DNA of 64,000 bases from contig CM049308.1 in the NCBI GenBank assembly GCA_026874595.1, positions 11,313,501 through 11,377,500 on the forward strand. The letters run 5' to 3'. A model generated the notes under the pieces. The model was not told the origin of the DNA, made no database searches, and saw only the letters and a list, made by a program, of their open reading frames with translations. This stretch comes from Sipunculus nudus (lineage: Eukaryota; Annelida; Sipuncula; Golfingiida; Sipunculidae). This document shows, in pieces, positions 22,938 through 34,931 of the stretch. Each line of letters opens with the position of its first letter. Position 1 is the stretch's first letter. The position numbers were made by a program, and so were the translations under genes.

Positions 22938-23262
22938 TTTAAAGCTAGCCATTCACCTACATTTTCTGTAGAATTTTTCTGATTTCTGGCTTACTCTGTG
23001 TACAAACTGTACATACTTTCGAACTGTAGATAATACATGGTACGGTAGGTTCATATATTGCCTCTTTGACGGATGTATGAGCTTGTTTATCTACAAACTG
23101 TTAGTAAACAATGTCCTTGTTAAATGTATTTTGGGCCCTCACAGGTTATAAACATATGGATATAAACTAAACAAAAAAAGCATTTTAATGCTGCCTGAAT
23201 GAAGGGTACAAAAGATTATCTGAAGTTAATAGATGTCGGACATCAGAATATGTCCCTTTAAT
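22938..23262. mobile_element. MITE-like element, copy 2 (reverse of copy 1)
   Basis: Left end TTTTAAAGCTAGCCATTCAC, right end ATATGTCCCTTTAAT. Internal ATTGCCTCT, GGATGTATGAGCTTGTTTAT match the reverse complement of 1300-1420 in copy 1. It is 325 bp, about 130 shorter than copy 1. Confidence 0.6.
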
Positions 23263-23838
23263 GATTTCCATGAATGATTTTGTGATGCACCTTAAGGTAA
23301 AGAACGAAGTGTCATACAACTGATCCACATATGGATTTAGAATCATTTATTGTCTGTAACATCTGTCATGTATCAATAAACCTTTGATGGTACTGACATC
23401 TGGTGGAGGAATTTGGTAATGTTAGCCTGATGTGTCTTGGGAAGATTTGAGTAAATGTCGCAGTTTGATAATATCAAGCCTGGTACTGGTGGTACATGTA
23501 CAAGGTGTCTGTCATATGAAGACAACAACACAGGCTGTATCACTGTACAGTCCTGGGGGTGTTCTTACTGTATCACTTGTTTTATTACAAGGTTAACTGT
23601 TGTGAGACTGCTTTATTATGTTTACTATGACAAACTACCAAGGTGGTGGGGGTGATGGCATGTGTTATCAAGACGGGGTAACAGGACCCTGACCCCCATG
23701 TGGTGGGCTGTGACCCTTAAGAAACGGGCAGTAAGGGCACACGGTCAGCCTTGTGACCACAGTGGGTGAGCAGTGTCACTGTTACAGGGGTATGACCTCA
23801 TCTGGTGACAGGCTGGGCTGGACTGGGCTGTTTTGTCT

Positions 23839-23905
23839 CCTCCAGTACAGGAGATCCAGGGTATTACATATCCTCCAGTACAGGAGAGTGTGGGTATTAC
23901 ACCTT
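23839..23905 (+). repeat. Two-copy 33-bp tandem repeat
   Basis: CCTCCAGTACAGGAGA followed by a GGGTATTACA segment occurs twice in a row. CTCCAGTACAGGAG is nearly palindromic. Confidence 0.6.
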
Positions 23906-24124
23906 ACAGGTGTTGGTATAGAAACTCTATCTGCCTGACTTGGCTTCAGTCAGTGACAATCCTGGTTCAGTCCCTGACTATTTTGACAACCTCACAGATC
24001 ACCACAGGTGACTGTCTGTCACAGAAAACCTGTCCTCCCACATCAAGCCAATCTGAATGATCCATTAATATACATGAAAAAAATAGAAGATTTTATCATA
24101 TCATTTAAGTATTTAACTACCTGT

Positions 24125-24215
24125 CATGGAGATTATGTTTTCACCTGTGTTTGTTTGTAATTGTTTGTTTGTTTACTGTTAGTGAGAAGACACAATGGCT
24201 AATGAACCAGTTTAA
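24125..24215 (+). repeat. Family E repeat fragment
   Basis: ATGGAGATTATGTTTTCACC, then TTTGTTTGTTTACTGTTAGTG and AGACACAATGGCTAATGAAC (in parts): the same theme as 20645-20830. Confidence 0.5.
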
Positions 24216-25072
24216 ATCAAGAGACTTTGTGGAGGTATGGTCTGTGGGGGAGCCAAGACTCCAGTAAGTGTTGCTTGTGGTCCAGATTAAGGGACAGATC
24301 TAGTACAGTTGACTCCAAATGTAATGGTTCATAAGTTAAGGTAACATATTTACCCAATGGTACAAAAATCTCAGACCAGATGCCTACATTAGTGGCAAGG
24401 AATGGTCAGTCATTTTCAAGTTTAACAAGCAAACAAAATTTATCCATTGATTGAAGAATCCAGACCAACCCTGAAATAATATAAACATTAAATTGCCTAA
24501 AGGACACCTTTCAGTTGTATTCTTGGAAATACTTTGGTAACTAATGGAGATAACTTTTACAGAGAAACAATAAAAAACCCACACAAACATAAAGAACAAA
24601 ATAAATAACTTTCCATTATCTTGCTCGGTTGATAGATTTCAAGGACATTTTGACCTTGATTATGGAGACCACCTTGGTTTGGGTGGTGACGAACAGGAAG
24701 TGACAGAATCCATAAGAGTTTCCTACAGGATGGTCTGCCTGGAGTTGTGAGATAATGTAAGATAGTGATAAGGACAGGACACTGGGCTCTGTTCTGTGTC
24801 TGATAGAAGGGATGGGTGACAACTCCAAGAAGACCTAGTGGGGTGAACCCTCTGAGGGGGTAGGGGTGTAAAAAAGAATTATTGGGTGGGAGTGTCATAA
24901 AATAGGTAAAGGGGTGGGGTGTGCAAAAGTAAATCACATGAATGAAGAGACAGGAATTCATAAAAGGGGTAAATGGGTGCAGATCAGTGCTGTCATCCTA
25001 GTATCTCCAGGGACAAAGAAAACATTTGAAGAAAAATTAAAGCATAATCTTGAAAAAAGTATGAAAAGAAAT

Positions 25073-25975
25073 TAGTGGTGGGAGTCGGTTCCTTTTTCAT
25101 AATCGATCATCAGTTTGGGCAAACCGATCGATGATCGATTATTAATCGGTTCAGACAAATATAAAGAAATATGCAATTATCTGTGAAACTGTACTCTCTT
25201 AACCCAGCCTGCATGTCTCAATAATTCTACCTGACGAAAAGAAGATTTTGCCTTTTTTATATTTTCCTTTTATCACTAAGATGTGCTATTCAAAGTTTCA
25301 TTTTAATTAATTATAGTAATCAAGAATTAAACCCCAGTCCAGGACATCTACTTGCAGGCCCTCATGAATACTCCCGCATATCATTTTAATTTCACTACCA
25401 GCACTTTCATTTTATAACAATTATGATGACTGCCGACATGCATACTGGTTTGCCAGGCCTGCCAGAAAAATTACAGGCCTACATAAGTTTTGGTAAACAT
25501 TAAAAAAAAGTAATTGAAAGCTGAAAATATAATTACTCATGTGGCAGCGGCACCTGACATCAGCTAATGAGATTATTTCTAAGCGAATCTTGCAAAATTG
25601 GCATAGACCAGGAGCATTACGGAGCATTTAAACGCCACACCGCCCATATTTTGCAATGAACATCTCATTAGAAAACTCTCCGATAATTCTGCCGCTCCCT
25701 GCTAGTTCACAGAGGTTTAATAAGTCCTCCGTTCTCTCATCTACTGTGTCATACTCAGTTATATACAGAGGTTATTTGGGAACACAGACTCATTATATGA
25801 AGCGCGGAATGTTGTAAAAAATGGAAGAGTAATTTTTGCCTGTAACCTAAAGACATTCTGGTAAAAACAATCATGAGTATGATGTAATCGATAGTTGCCT
25901 TTCGTAATCGAGCGCTTGAAAGTTGCAGCAAACCGACTGACTTTCGAAAAAAACTCGATGATCGGCCCACCACTA
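25073..25975 (+). mobile_element. hAT-type non-autonomous element with perfect 8-bp target duplication
   Basis: TAGTGGTGGG...CCCACCACTA termini fitting YARNG, flanked by the exact direct repeat AAAGAAAT (25065-25072 and 25976-25983), the 8-bp target duplication typical of hAT. Subterminal CGATCATCAG, CGATCGATGATCG and TAATCGG motifs are clustered at both ends. 903 bp, no transposase frame. In opposite orientation to 5811-7931, whose arms it matches. Confidence 0.9.
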
Positions 25976-28362
25976 AAAGAAATACAGACTTTTGGTCATG
26001 TTACTTAACATTGTGCTTTAAAGTCAGATTAAGGTTTAATATATATTGTTATGGGAAGTTATATAGCTGTAGCATACACAGTGTAACATATTATATGGCT
26101 GTTTGCTCACTGTATTAAAAAAGCTGGTTAAACAAGCTACCTCTGTTGTGCAAAAGAACCTGTCAAGCATATTTCAGAGTCATGAGTCAAACTTCCAACG
26201 CATGTGAATATTGAGTCTGAAACTGTATTGAAGAGCTGAGGAATGAAAAGGTCATAAAGTATTCAAAACTGATATAAGTTTGAAAATAATTTTTATTTTT
26301 TTGAAAAACACAACTTTAAAATAGTGCCACAAGTGTCAAAACTGATGGTTGGAAAAAGGGTCATCGGTATAATTTATAGGAACTTAATAACAAGTCAGTG
26401 GCAAACGGAGAATATTTTTAGCCTATTAAAAATGCAGCTAATTTCATTCCTTCACCATGGTGGGCCATGCACCCACAGAGTGTGTATGTCAAGTGGCCAC
26501 TTGTATCACCAGCTTATCTTGATCTGTATGGAGGTTGGTATGGCCACACCCACCATCAGTAAGGTCATTTAGGTACAAACTGCAAACTCTGAGATTTTTC
26601 AAATATATGTATGTAGAATAATCATTTTACAATCCAGTTTAATCTCAGTTTTAATTTAGACCAAACTTTTTCAATTTTTGCAGAAAATATTCCAGGTTTA
26701 TAAACCTGCAGCTGAAAATTTCACAAAATATTTGTATTTCTGCAAAAATGACCAAAAAATTCAAATTTATTATATTTTCAATTGTCTGGATGCTTTTTTA
26801 AAAGTGACCATGCTTGTCCATGACATCTTTTTTATTTTACTGGCAGACAAGTCTTTTCCAGAATCTTTGAAAAATATCCTGAAAACAAGAGGGACATTTT
26901 TTTTTATGGCAGGTTATAATATTTGCTACCATGCATTTACAAATTTAAATTGAATTTAAATTTGTTCTTATTATAGCTAAGGAATCAGTAAATTAAATTG
27001 AATAAAATATTTTGAACTTTGCCTCTTCAACACCATTGAAGTTTGAGGGAAACTGAATTGACCAGTTATTTATATCTGTCTCAGGCACAAGTAATATCAA
27101 GAACTCTTTATGCCTTGCACATCTTTTTCATAATTTAAAACAAATTTAATTTATTGTTCAAATAAAATTAGCCTTTGGATTTTTAATACTTCAGATCAGT
27201 CCAGAGTAAAATGAAGCCCTGGATTTGTATATAGAGCCATGTTCAATTCCCCACACAGGCACACTTTTTAGAGTAGAAAATAACATAAATCATAGACCAA
27301 ATCATTTTATGGGAAGCCTGGGGGCGCCACTGACATGTCATTGCCTGGGGCTGATATAATGATGACAACTGTTAAGATGAACCCACAGAAGGTATGCTGT
27401 AATTTTTTTTTTTTTTTTCTTTTTTAAGCTTGGTGCAGGTTTCCTCTATAAACATGGGAGTTGTTTTTGTTATGACTTGGAAGTTTCTGTCCAGTTCAAG
27501 CCATGATTCATTGTATGAAATATGTGTTTTAACGGTGTTATATTATGGCAGAGGTTGTCAACCTTTCATTACACTTCTCTTAAGATATAAGTATTACCAG
27601 AACTGGCGTTAAGAGGGTCTTTTTGTACAAATAACCATGAAAAATTGTATAAAATGCAATACCAGTAGATTTGGAAAAGTTGGGTGATAGCCATAAGTAT
27701 CAATGTCAGTTTGATCAGAATGAATGCAAACATATGACAGCTGGTGAGGTAATATTTGAAATCCTTCTTTTCATCATTCCCATGTGTCTGTAACATATGT
27801 ATCTTTTATTTACATGTAAGTCATTATGCCAACAAACAGTCCTGCTCGTAAAAAATTGAAGATAAGGCACTCAGGTGCTCTGATACATTATAATTGATAT
27901 GAAGGAAGATATCTCAGTATCATGAGATAGCCCTGCATGGATACATTGATGATATGAAACCATCCATTTGAAACCAATATGTCATCAAGTGATAGTCTCT
28001 CGCAGCAGATTAGGAATTTATGCTGAAACATGCATCATTGATATATATAGACTGAAGTTGAGATTTTACCTGATTTGCTTATCTGTATACATTTATATCA
28101 ACAAAATGGAATGCTTCATGTTCATTGTCAGTTAATACTTAATAAATATTTTGTATACAGGCCATGGCATGGTGAGCAGTATCATTTATTCAAATTCTGG
28201 GAATAAAATTGTACAAAATTTGGTAAACTCTTTATGAACATAGAAGGACATGGGATTCAAATCCACACTATAATATAGACTATATATATCATATGTTGTA
28301 TCAAGCCATGAGTGGAGTATATCACAGTGTGTATCATATCAGGAAATCATGTACGGTAACAG

Positions 28363-28385
28363 CCCCCCCCCCCCCCCCCCCCCCC
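28363..28385. repeat. Poly-C run (23)
   Basis: Longest homopolymer in the window, in MGME1 intron 3. Length is uncertain in any assembly. Confidence 0.9.
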
Positions 28386-29867
28386 GGACAAACATATGCT
28401 AGTGAAAGTGTTCACAAATCTCTCAACAGCTGGTTGACCTGTGTGTCTCTCATGATATTGTGACATGTTAATTCATATACAAATCTGAAGGGTCATAAAA
28501 GGTTAAAACCATACACTTGCAAACATAGAGAGTAATTTAATAAGATATGATATATCTCTGACAGTCTAATGCACAAATGTAGATTTATATAGATACAAGG
28601 AGGGTAGAATATATGACAAGTGTGGAAAGTTCAGGAAATGTCAGTACAAACCTCAGATGATTTTGCAGTTCAAGGCTCATCATGTTGATTTTAATATTAG
28701 GAACTGTGGATAATTATAAATTAAAGAATTGTGGGTAATTTAAAGAAATACAGTTGGGTAATTTTAAGAATTTGCATGTTATTAAGTTAAGGTCACCTTC
28801 TCTCAATTATAATATTTAAAGATGAATATACCTATAAATATGATAATAGTATTATTAAGGACTTTGGAATCAGTAAATTGCAAAACATAATAAATGCATG
28901 GCAGTACAAAAAACAAGAAAAAAACTGCAACTGAATCATTAAAAAATAATAAACAAAAAAATAAGGGAATTTTGTCAGGTGTTAAAACAAAAATTGTCCA
29001 GCACAAGGACTTCTGCGTAAACATCAGCTGGTGTAAGACATCACAAGGCCAGCTAAAGACAACCACCCTGGCAGGGTTAAACCCCACCCTAATCATTGTG
29101 TTTGAGAGAGGCAGGGAGTGACTCCTTTATGTTGCGTGTAATCCTTGTACCAGATGTCAGAAATAAATACAGTGGAGACCGATTCAAAGATGTGTCTATG
29201 TCACACATGTTAACAAGACAAAAGTCTGTACAGTTACTGTCTGACCAGACCCTGCAGCACTGCGTGGTATGAAGAAAACTGCACAGAGTTGTATTTTTGC
29301 ACTAACAGTTGTTTTATTTCATTAATAATGACTAGAAAACAGCAAATGTGCACATGCTGTCAGTGTTGACAATTGAATGACAGGTTGAGTTTATGCTGTC
29401 ATAAATCATCAACATGGAGACAAGGGCTAATTTTGAGCAGTGTCAAGAGGAGCTATTGGTTATAAAAACATGTGTATCTGTTCACATTGTACCATGCTGC
29501 CACCTGATATTTCTTTTAAAAGTGTTATTTTTTTTAAGAAATACATTATTAAATAAAAATACCTTTTTATACACATCTCAGGGACAGAAAATTGTGGTAT
29601 ACTTTATTATATATTATAAACATTTAAATAAGTCAGAGGATCTCTCTGTCCTGGACTTAATTAAAATTGTACACCTGATGCAGGTACATGTCACACCTGG
29701 TGATGGTAACAGTTTCAGTTTGCATAACTGGTAACTCTTTTGTTGGTAAAAATTAACCTTTTGAAGAAACAAATTCACTAGTAGGGAATATTAGCCATAT
29801 GCCAGTAACTATTTTACACAGTGCAAGTTATATGCAGGTATTTATAAATATCTCTTGTGCAGTAACT

Positions 29868-30165
29868 GTTACACCTGGTGTAGGTAACCTTTACACCTGG
29901 TGTAGGTAACCTTTACACCAGGTGTAGGTAACCTTTACACTTGGTATAGGTGACCATTTCACCTGGTGTAGGTAACCTTTACACCTGGTGTAGGTAACCT
30001 TTTCACCTGGTGTAGGTAACCTGTTAACCAGGTGTAGGTTACCTTTACACCTGGTGTAGGTATCTGTTACACCTGGCATAGGTAACATTTACACCTGGTG
30101 TAGGTAACAGTTACACCTGGTGTAGATAACGGCTACATCTGGTTTAGATATCTGTAAAACCTCTT
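29868..30165 (+). repeat. 22-bp minisatellite with an E-box in nearly every unit
   Basis: About 13 units of ACACCTGGTGTAGGTAACC followed by TTT or a variant. Most units carry CACCTG, some CACCAGGTG, and a nearly palindromic GGTAACC. Degenerate units continue to about 30270. Located in MGME1 intron 3. Confidence 0.9.
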
Positions 30166-30786
30166 GCCAATATAAAGATACACCTCCCATAGGTACCATT
30201 TTACCTACTACAGGGTAATCATTTCATCTTTTATTAGCAATGGTTACACCTATATTCAGGTAAATATTACATGTCATCAGTGCGCCCAGTCAGTATATGA
30301 TAGCCAGGTCAAAATGAAGTAGGGATAAAATTAACACTGCAGAGGTTAAGGGTATGGATAAGGGCTGCAGTAGGGGTGACCTGTACCCCCTATGGGGCTG
30401 TACCCCTTGACTTTTAGATTAACTTCAGACACATGACCTTACACCATATGATGCTGGAGAGCATCTTATAGAAGTCTTGTTTCTTTTATTGTGGATTACA
30501 GATATCTAAAAGCTCACAGCTGCTCTTGTAGAAAAGGGCTTCAGTCTTTGAACACAGCCGCCCCCTCCCATGTCCTTGAGGCTGAGTCCCCTATCTGTCT
30601 TAGCTGCCTTAAAAAGTCACATCTGTCTATGGGGCAACACTACATTATCCCTGCCTGAAGCACCCATAGCAACCTTGATACAGCTTCTTAAATCACCCCA
30701 GTAGTTGACTCAGAAACGTTACCCTGCCCTAGGGTATTTAGCCAGCTTGTTCACATTTACAGCATCTGTTCTTTTTCCATCACAGA

Positions 30787-30873
30787 AATCCAAGGTGTAT
30801 TACCTGATCACCTTGAGTCCGGGAAGGAGAGCGAAGGTCATTAAAACATTGCACTTAGATCCAGAGAACTAAG
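30787..30873 (+). other. Exon-like open segment, unassigned
   Basis: After a strong acceptor (TTCTTTTTCCATCACAG) a phase-0 frame reads KSKVYYLITLSPGRRAKVIK and runs to TAA at about 30871. It could be a terminal exon of a gene nested in MGME1 intron 3, or chance. I recognise no family, no matching upstream exon and no polyadenylation signal nearby. Confidence 0.2.
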
Positions 30874-31213
30874 GTGAAACTTACAAAATGGCTCTTATCA
30901 AATTTTAAATTAATCATACTGATTAATATTTTATGCTTAATAACTGATGTAATTCTACATCAGCATTTGTCTTCCCCCAGGTTTATTACAGATGTCTGGA
31001 TTTTTTGTACTTTTGTGAGTTCCTTCAGATGCCAGGCCCTCATTTTTAAAGATTTTTACAAATTAATTGCTCTTCCTCAATGAATGACACAAATTCCTTT
31101 CATCAGTTCACATCAAAACCTAAGTCTTATATCAATATAATCTAGGTTTCACTCATTTTAAAAGTGTTTAGTGAATTTATAAACCTTAATTTTGTTATAA
31201 TTTTTTGGGACAG

Positions 31214-31363
31214 GCAGTTGTTGTACCCATAGGAGGATGCCATGATGACCTGGAAAATATAGTGCAAGCCTTGACAAGGTTGAATAGGTTGGAAAGTAAA
31301 GATACTATGGTGAAGATACTAAAAATATGCCACAAGGAAAAATATTTGAAAAAATATTTACAG
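31214..31363 (+). other. Exon-like open segment, unassigned
   Basis: Fifty codons between TTTTTTGGGACAG and CAG|GTTATC, phase 0 on both sides, starting AVVVPIGGCHDDLENIVQAL. The composition is protein-like, but a 50-codon open frame is not rare at this base composition and I recognise no family. It is not part of MGME1, whose flanking exons join without a gap. Confidence 0.25.
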
Positions 31364-34300
31364 GTTATCATATATATCAGTGTTTGTCAATGTGTATATG
31401 ATTATGTAAAATTATGAAATTAAAATTGGGATAGATGTTAAATTGTGAACCGTTAAAAAAATAAAATTTGATTGACAGGATGCTGCAGTAAATTGCAAGT
31501 ACAGTAATGGTGACAATCTTCAAAATGTCCAGTGTCAAAATGAGTCTAGCATCTGAGTGAAATCCTTAATATTGAATGTCCTCAAATACTCAAAGAGATT
31601 TTAAATTTAGATTTTCAAGAAAAGCAGAAAGGAGAAATCCTACGGATTCCAGTTCCTTCAGATTATATTTGGCAGGGGAAGGGTTGGTTCTTGTGGACTG
31701 TCATCAGATGACTTCAGTTGGTATAATCTGAGTAATAGTAATAGACTTATTATGTACATAAATGTGAGCTGCAGGTGGTGAACCTGAAACATAAGGAACC
31801 TCCAAGGTCAGATAAGGATACACACAGGAACACAGATGTTGCCTTTCAGAGGCTAGATAGACAGTGGTCAGTCCACAAGAGGCCATAATCAGGACAAGCT
31901 TTTCTTTGTGAGGTCACATCAGGTGCTATCATTCTGTGTGGAGGGAGTATTGTGTGTGACTGATCGGAGGGTAATGTGTGTATTGTGTATGACTGTTTGG
32001 AGAGTAATGTGCTGCTTCGAGGAGAGTGCACTCATTATCCCGGGACCTTGTCACATTCTCCGTCACGCAGGTGCCCTTAATGCTAGCATGCTGTAAATAG
32101 CCAGTGGGCAGTGCTGGTCATTATTATAAACTACATACATAGTGTACCACTTCCAATGTATTGCTGTGTCAAGTCTAATGCTTGTCACTCTGGCAGTCAA
32201 GCATACATTTTCCAGCATACATATTGCACATTTCATTGAAATCCATCTTATAATATTTAGATACATCTTAGAAAGGAAAAGTAGACAAGGCCATAATTGG
32301 ATCAGAATATAACTGTTATCACAAGGAAATATTTCCAGATAGCGGTCCTCTCTTTACACTCATTTCTGTCTACAGCACTTCAAATATAAGACATAAAGAC
32401 CCCAGGAAATTGAAGCTAATCTGACTTCCTTAAACCACATTCAAACACGCAGAAGATTATGTATAGATCTATTCTTGTTGAACTGATTGAGTGCTTCTCA
32501 ACTATATAAATGAGAAACCTAGGTCTGTAGGGTGGGCAAAATAAATTGTTGATGAGTAACTCATAGTTAAAGGAATTTGTTAGGTAAATGTATATGAAAG
32601 CTTTAAACTTATTTGACTAAACCAATCTGAGCTATAAGTTGGAGGGCCTTTATTTTTTCTCAATCTTTCTGGCCCTTTTGGCAACTTGTATAAAGTCATA
32701 AACAATTATGGTTATAACTTATGAAGTGATAAGCAGGGATTATCAACAAGGAATAATGGTCTCAACACCATAATTGAATGTCTAAATGAAGTCTTCTAAA
32801 TACCCCAAGTTACTATAGGGCTATTTTTATGGAATTACTTCTGGTCAAACTTTCATTATTTATGTCAGAGTAAACAGTTTTTTTTTAAAAACATAACTGA
32901 CTGCAGATAGGTAAATAACACTGAGTATCTATCAATACTGCAGGTGAAATGATCACAGAATTCCTAGATAATTCTTGGTCAAGGAACTGTTGTGTTAGTT
33001 CTTTAACACACCTGACAGTGCTCAAATAGTCATTATTCTGATGGTTATTAGGCATTTATCACCAGGTAAAGCATTAATCTATGTAGGTAATGTATAACAG
33101 TAGCAGGAGGTATGCACATACACACCATTATATGGGTTTTCTATTACCATGTATATTGCACTGTGTATAATCTAGATGAATTTAATAATATTTACTTGTG
33201 TACAAGATGCAAACGGAGTGGCCATTAATTTTAAATAACCCTCTTGTTATTATTGTTCACTTGGAAAACAAATACATTTATTACAGTGCTGCCTTGAAGT
33301 ATTGATTTAGAAGTATAAAATATTATTGTTTTAGTTCATTTGCTGGAGCACAAATACATTCACAATACAATAAAATATAAAATATTTATTAATTATTGCA
33401 TAACAAGGTTTATTGAATCAGTTGCAGTCATGGTGAGGAGGTATTCCTTTCTTCAGTGTTCATTTGTCACTTTATTTTTGTCTATAAACAGGACCATTTA
33501 AAAAAAGTAGCCAGTGGAATTCACTCATACATTACAAATATATAACAAGAAAAAAGTGTTACTTTCACAATTTGAATGAAACACACAAATAAAATTAGAT
33601 AGACTTCAGGGCAGGAACATTTAAAAAAATGCTGGTATTTGTGTATTCCTCAAAGTAGGAACAATGAAAAATGCCAGTATTCATTCTAATATATCTGAAG
33701 CCAGACTTGCCAGTATATTTACTAAATTCAATTTAATGTAATAAAGAAAAAAATACAAGATACCCAGACACATAAAGTCCCAGTAAACCGTGATGTGCAC
33801 AGGTGTATGGCTGGGTGAATCACGATGGTGACACAAGGTCAGCGGACAGACATTAGTCATTACTGGAGACTGGACCACCCAATGTTATACCTAGTTAACC
33901 AGGCTTGTATTATTTATGTCATTAACTTCATGGCATGGGAATTTGATGCTGGCATCCATCATGGATTCCAACCCTCATCACCTGGTTCACCAAATATTTC
34001 ATATAGACTTGCTCCCCTCCCACAATCTGTGAGACAGCATACCTGAAGGACATTTCAAGGTCATCAAGCTGTTCTCTACCATTAATCATAAGTAGATTGT
34101 GGAATTAAAGACCTGCCAACAATTTTAGCTTCAAATCAACAAAACTTTTAAGTTATTATTGTAAATATGTATATTTTGGATTAACCTTTTCCAAAGCAAC
34201 ATATGAAACTCAAACCACTTTTACCCACAAAATGGTTTTAAAATGTTTTGCTCAAAGTGGATTGGTCAAATTGGTTTCAAACAATATTGTGTGTTCACAT

Positions 34301-34623
34301 AGGCATCTGGACCTAATGCATGAGATGTACATTTCAATGCAGGTCAATGTGACAACGTGTTGAAACAAGTATTCGAGTATATACATGTGTGCTGAAATTC
34401 AATTCCTGCCTCAAAACTTGGTCTAAACTATTTTGAATGTGAATTGAGCATTCATATGGCACATTAGCAGAGCAGATAATTTGATTCACTCCTCCTGAGC
34501 TGGATTTAAACATTTTTTACCAAATTGGTTTGAAAACGCTTCGACTTGCCATATGGATACTCAATTTGCATTCAAAACAGTTTGAAACCATTTTTATTTT
34601 CAGTGTGAAAAGTGTATATATAA

Positions 34624-34931
34624 GGCCAAAAAAAATAAAAGGTATGGTTCTCAGGCACCGCCCGCATCAATTTTAAACCCCCGCATCAAACATTTTTATT
34701 TTGATTTTCATCATTCAAGAAGGTAAAATAATACAATTTCCATACGATTTTCTTTGTTATGTAGTGCTTTTACCTGTTTAGCAAGAAGAAACCTGTCACT
34801 TACATGCTTTTCCCTGATCATATGAAATTTTATCGAAACATACAAAAAAAGGTCCAAAATAAAATACCGCCCGCCCGCATTGATTTCTAAAAAAAAGTGC
34901 CTGAGAACCATACCCTTTTATTTTTTTGGCC
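34624..34931. mobile_element. MITE with long inverted repeats and TAA flanks
   Basis: Ends are inverted copies of GGCCAAAAAAAATAAAAGG followed by TATGGTTCTCAGGCAC, about 36 bp with one or two differences. Both outer flanks are TAA. A TAA/TTA duplication with GGCC-starting termini suggests the PIF/Harbinger (Tourist-like) group. 308 bp, with CCGCCCGC segments inside both arms. Non-coding. Confidence 0.8.

Noticed and set aside
24183-24234. Apparent small exon (EKTQWLMNQFKSRDFVE) with acceptor and donor
   Set aside because: It lies at the end of a family E interspersed repeat (TTTGTTTGTTTACTGTTAG then ACACAATGGCTAATGAACC), whose other copies have the same layout, so the splice-like borders are repeat sequence.
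24557-24961. 134-codon minus-strand open frame
   Set aside because: No recognisable motif, no splice context and a composition like translated AT-rich DNA with T-rich runs.
29868-30165. CRISPR array
   Set aside because: Direct tandem units without unique spacers, in a eukaryotic genome: a minisatellite.
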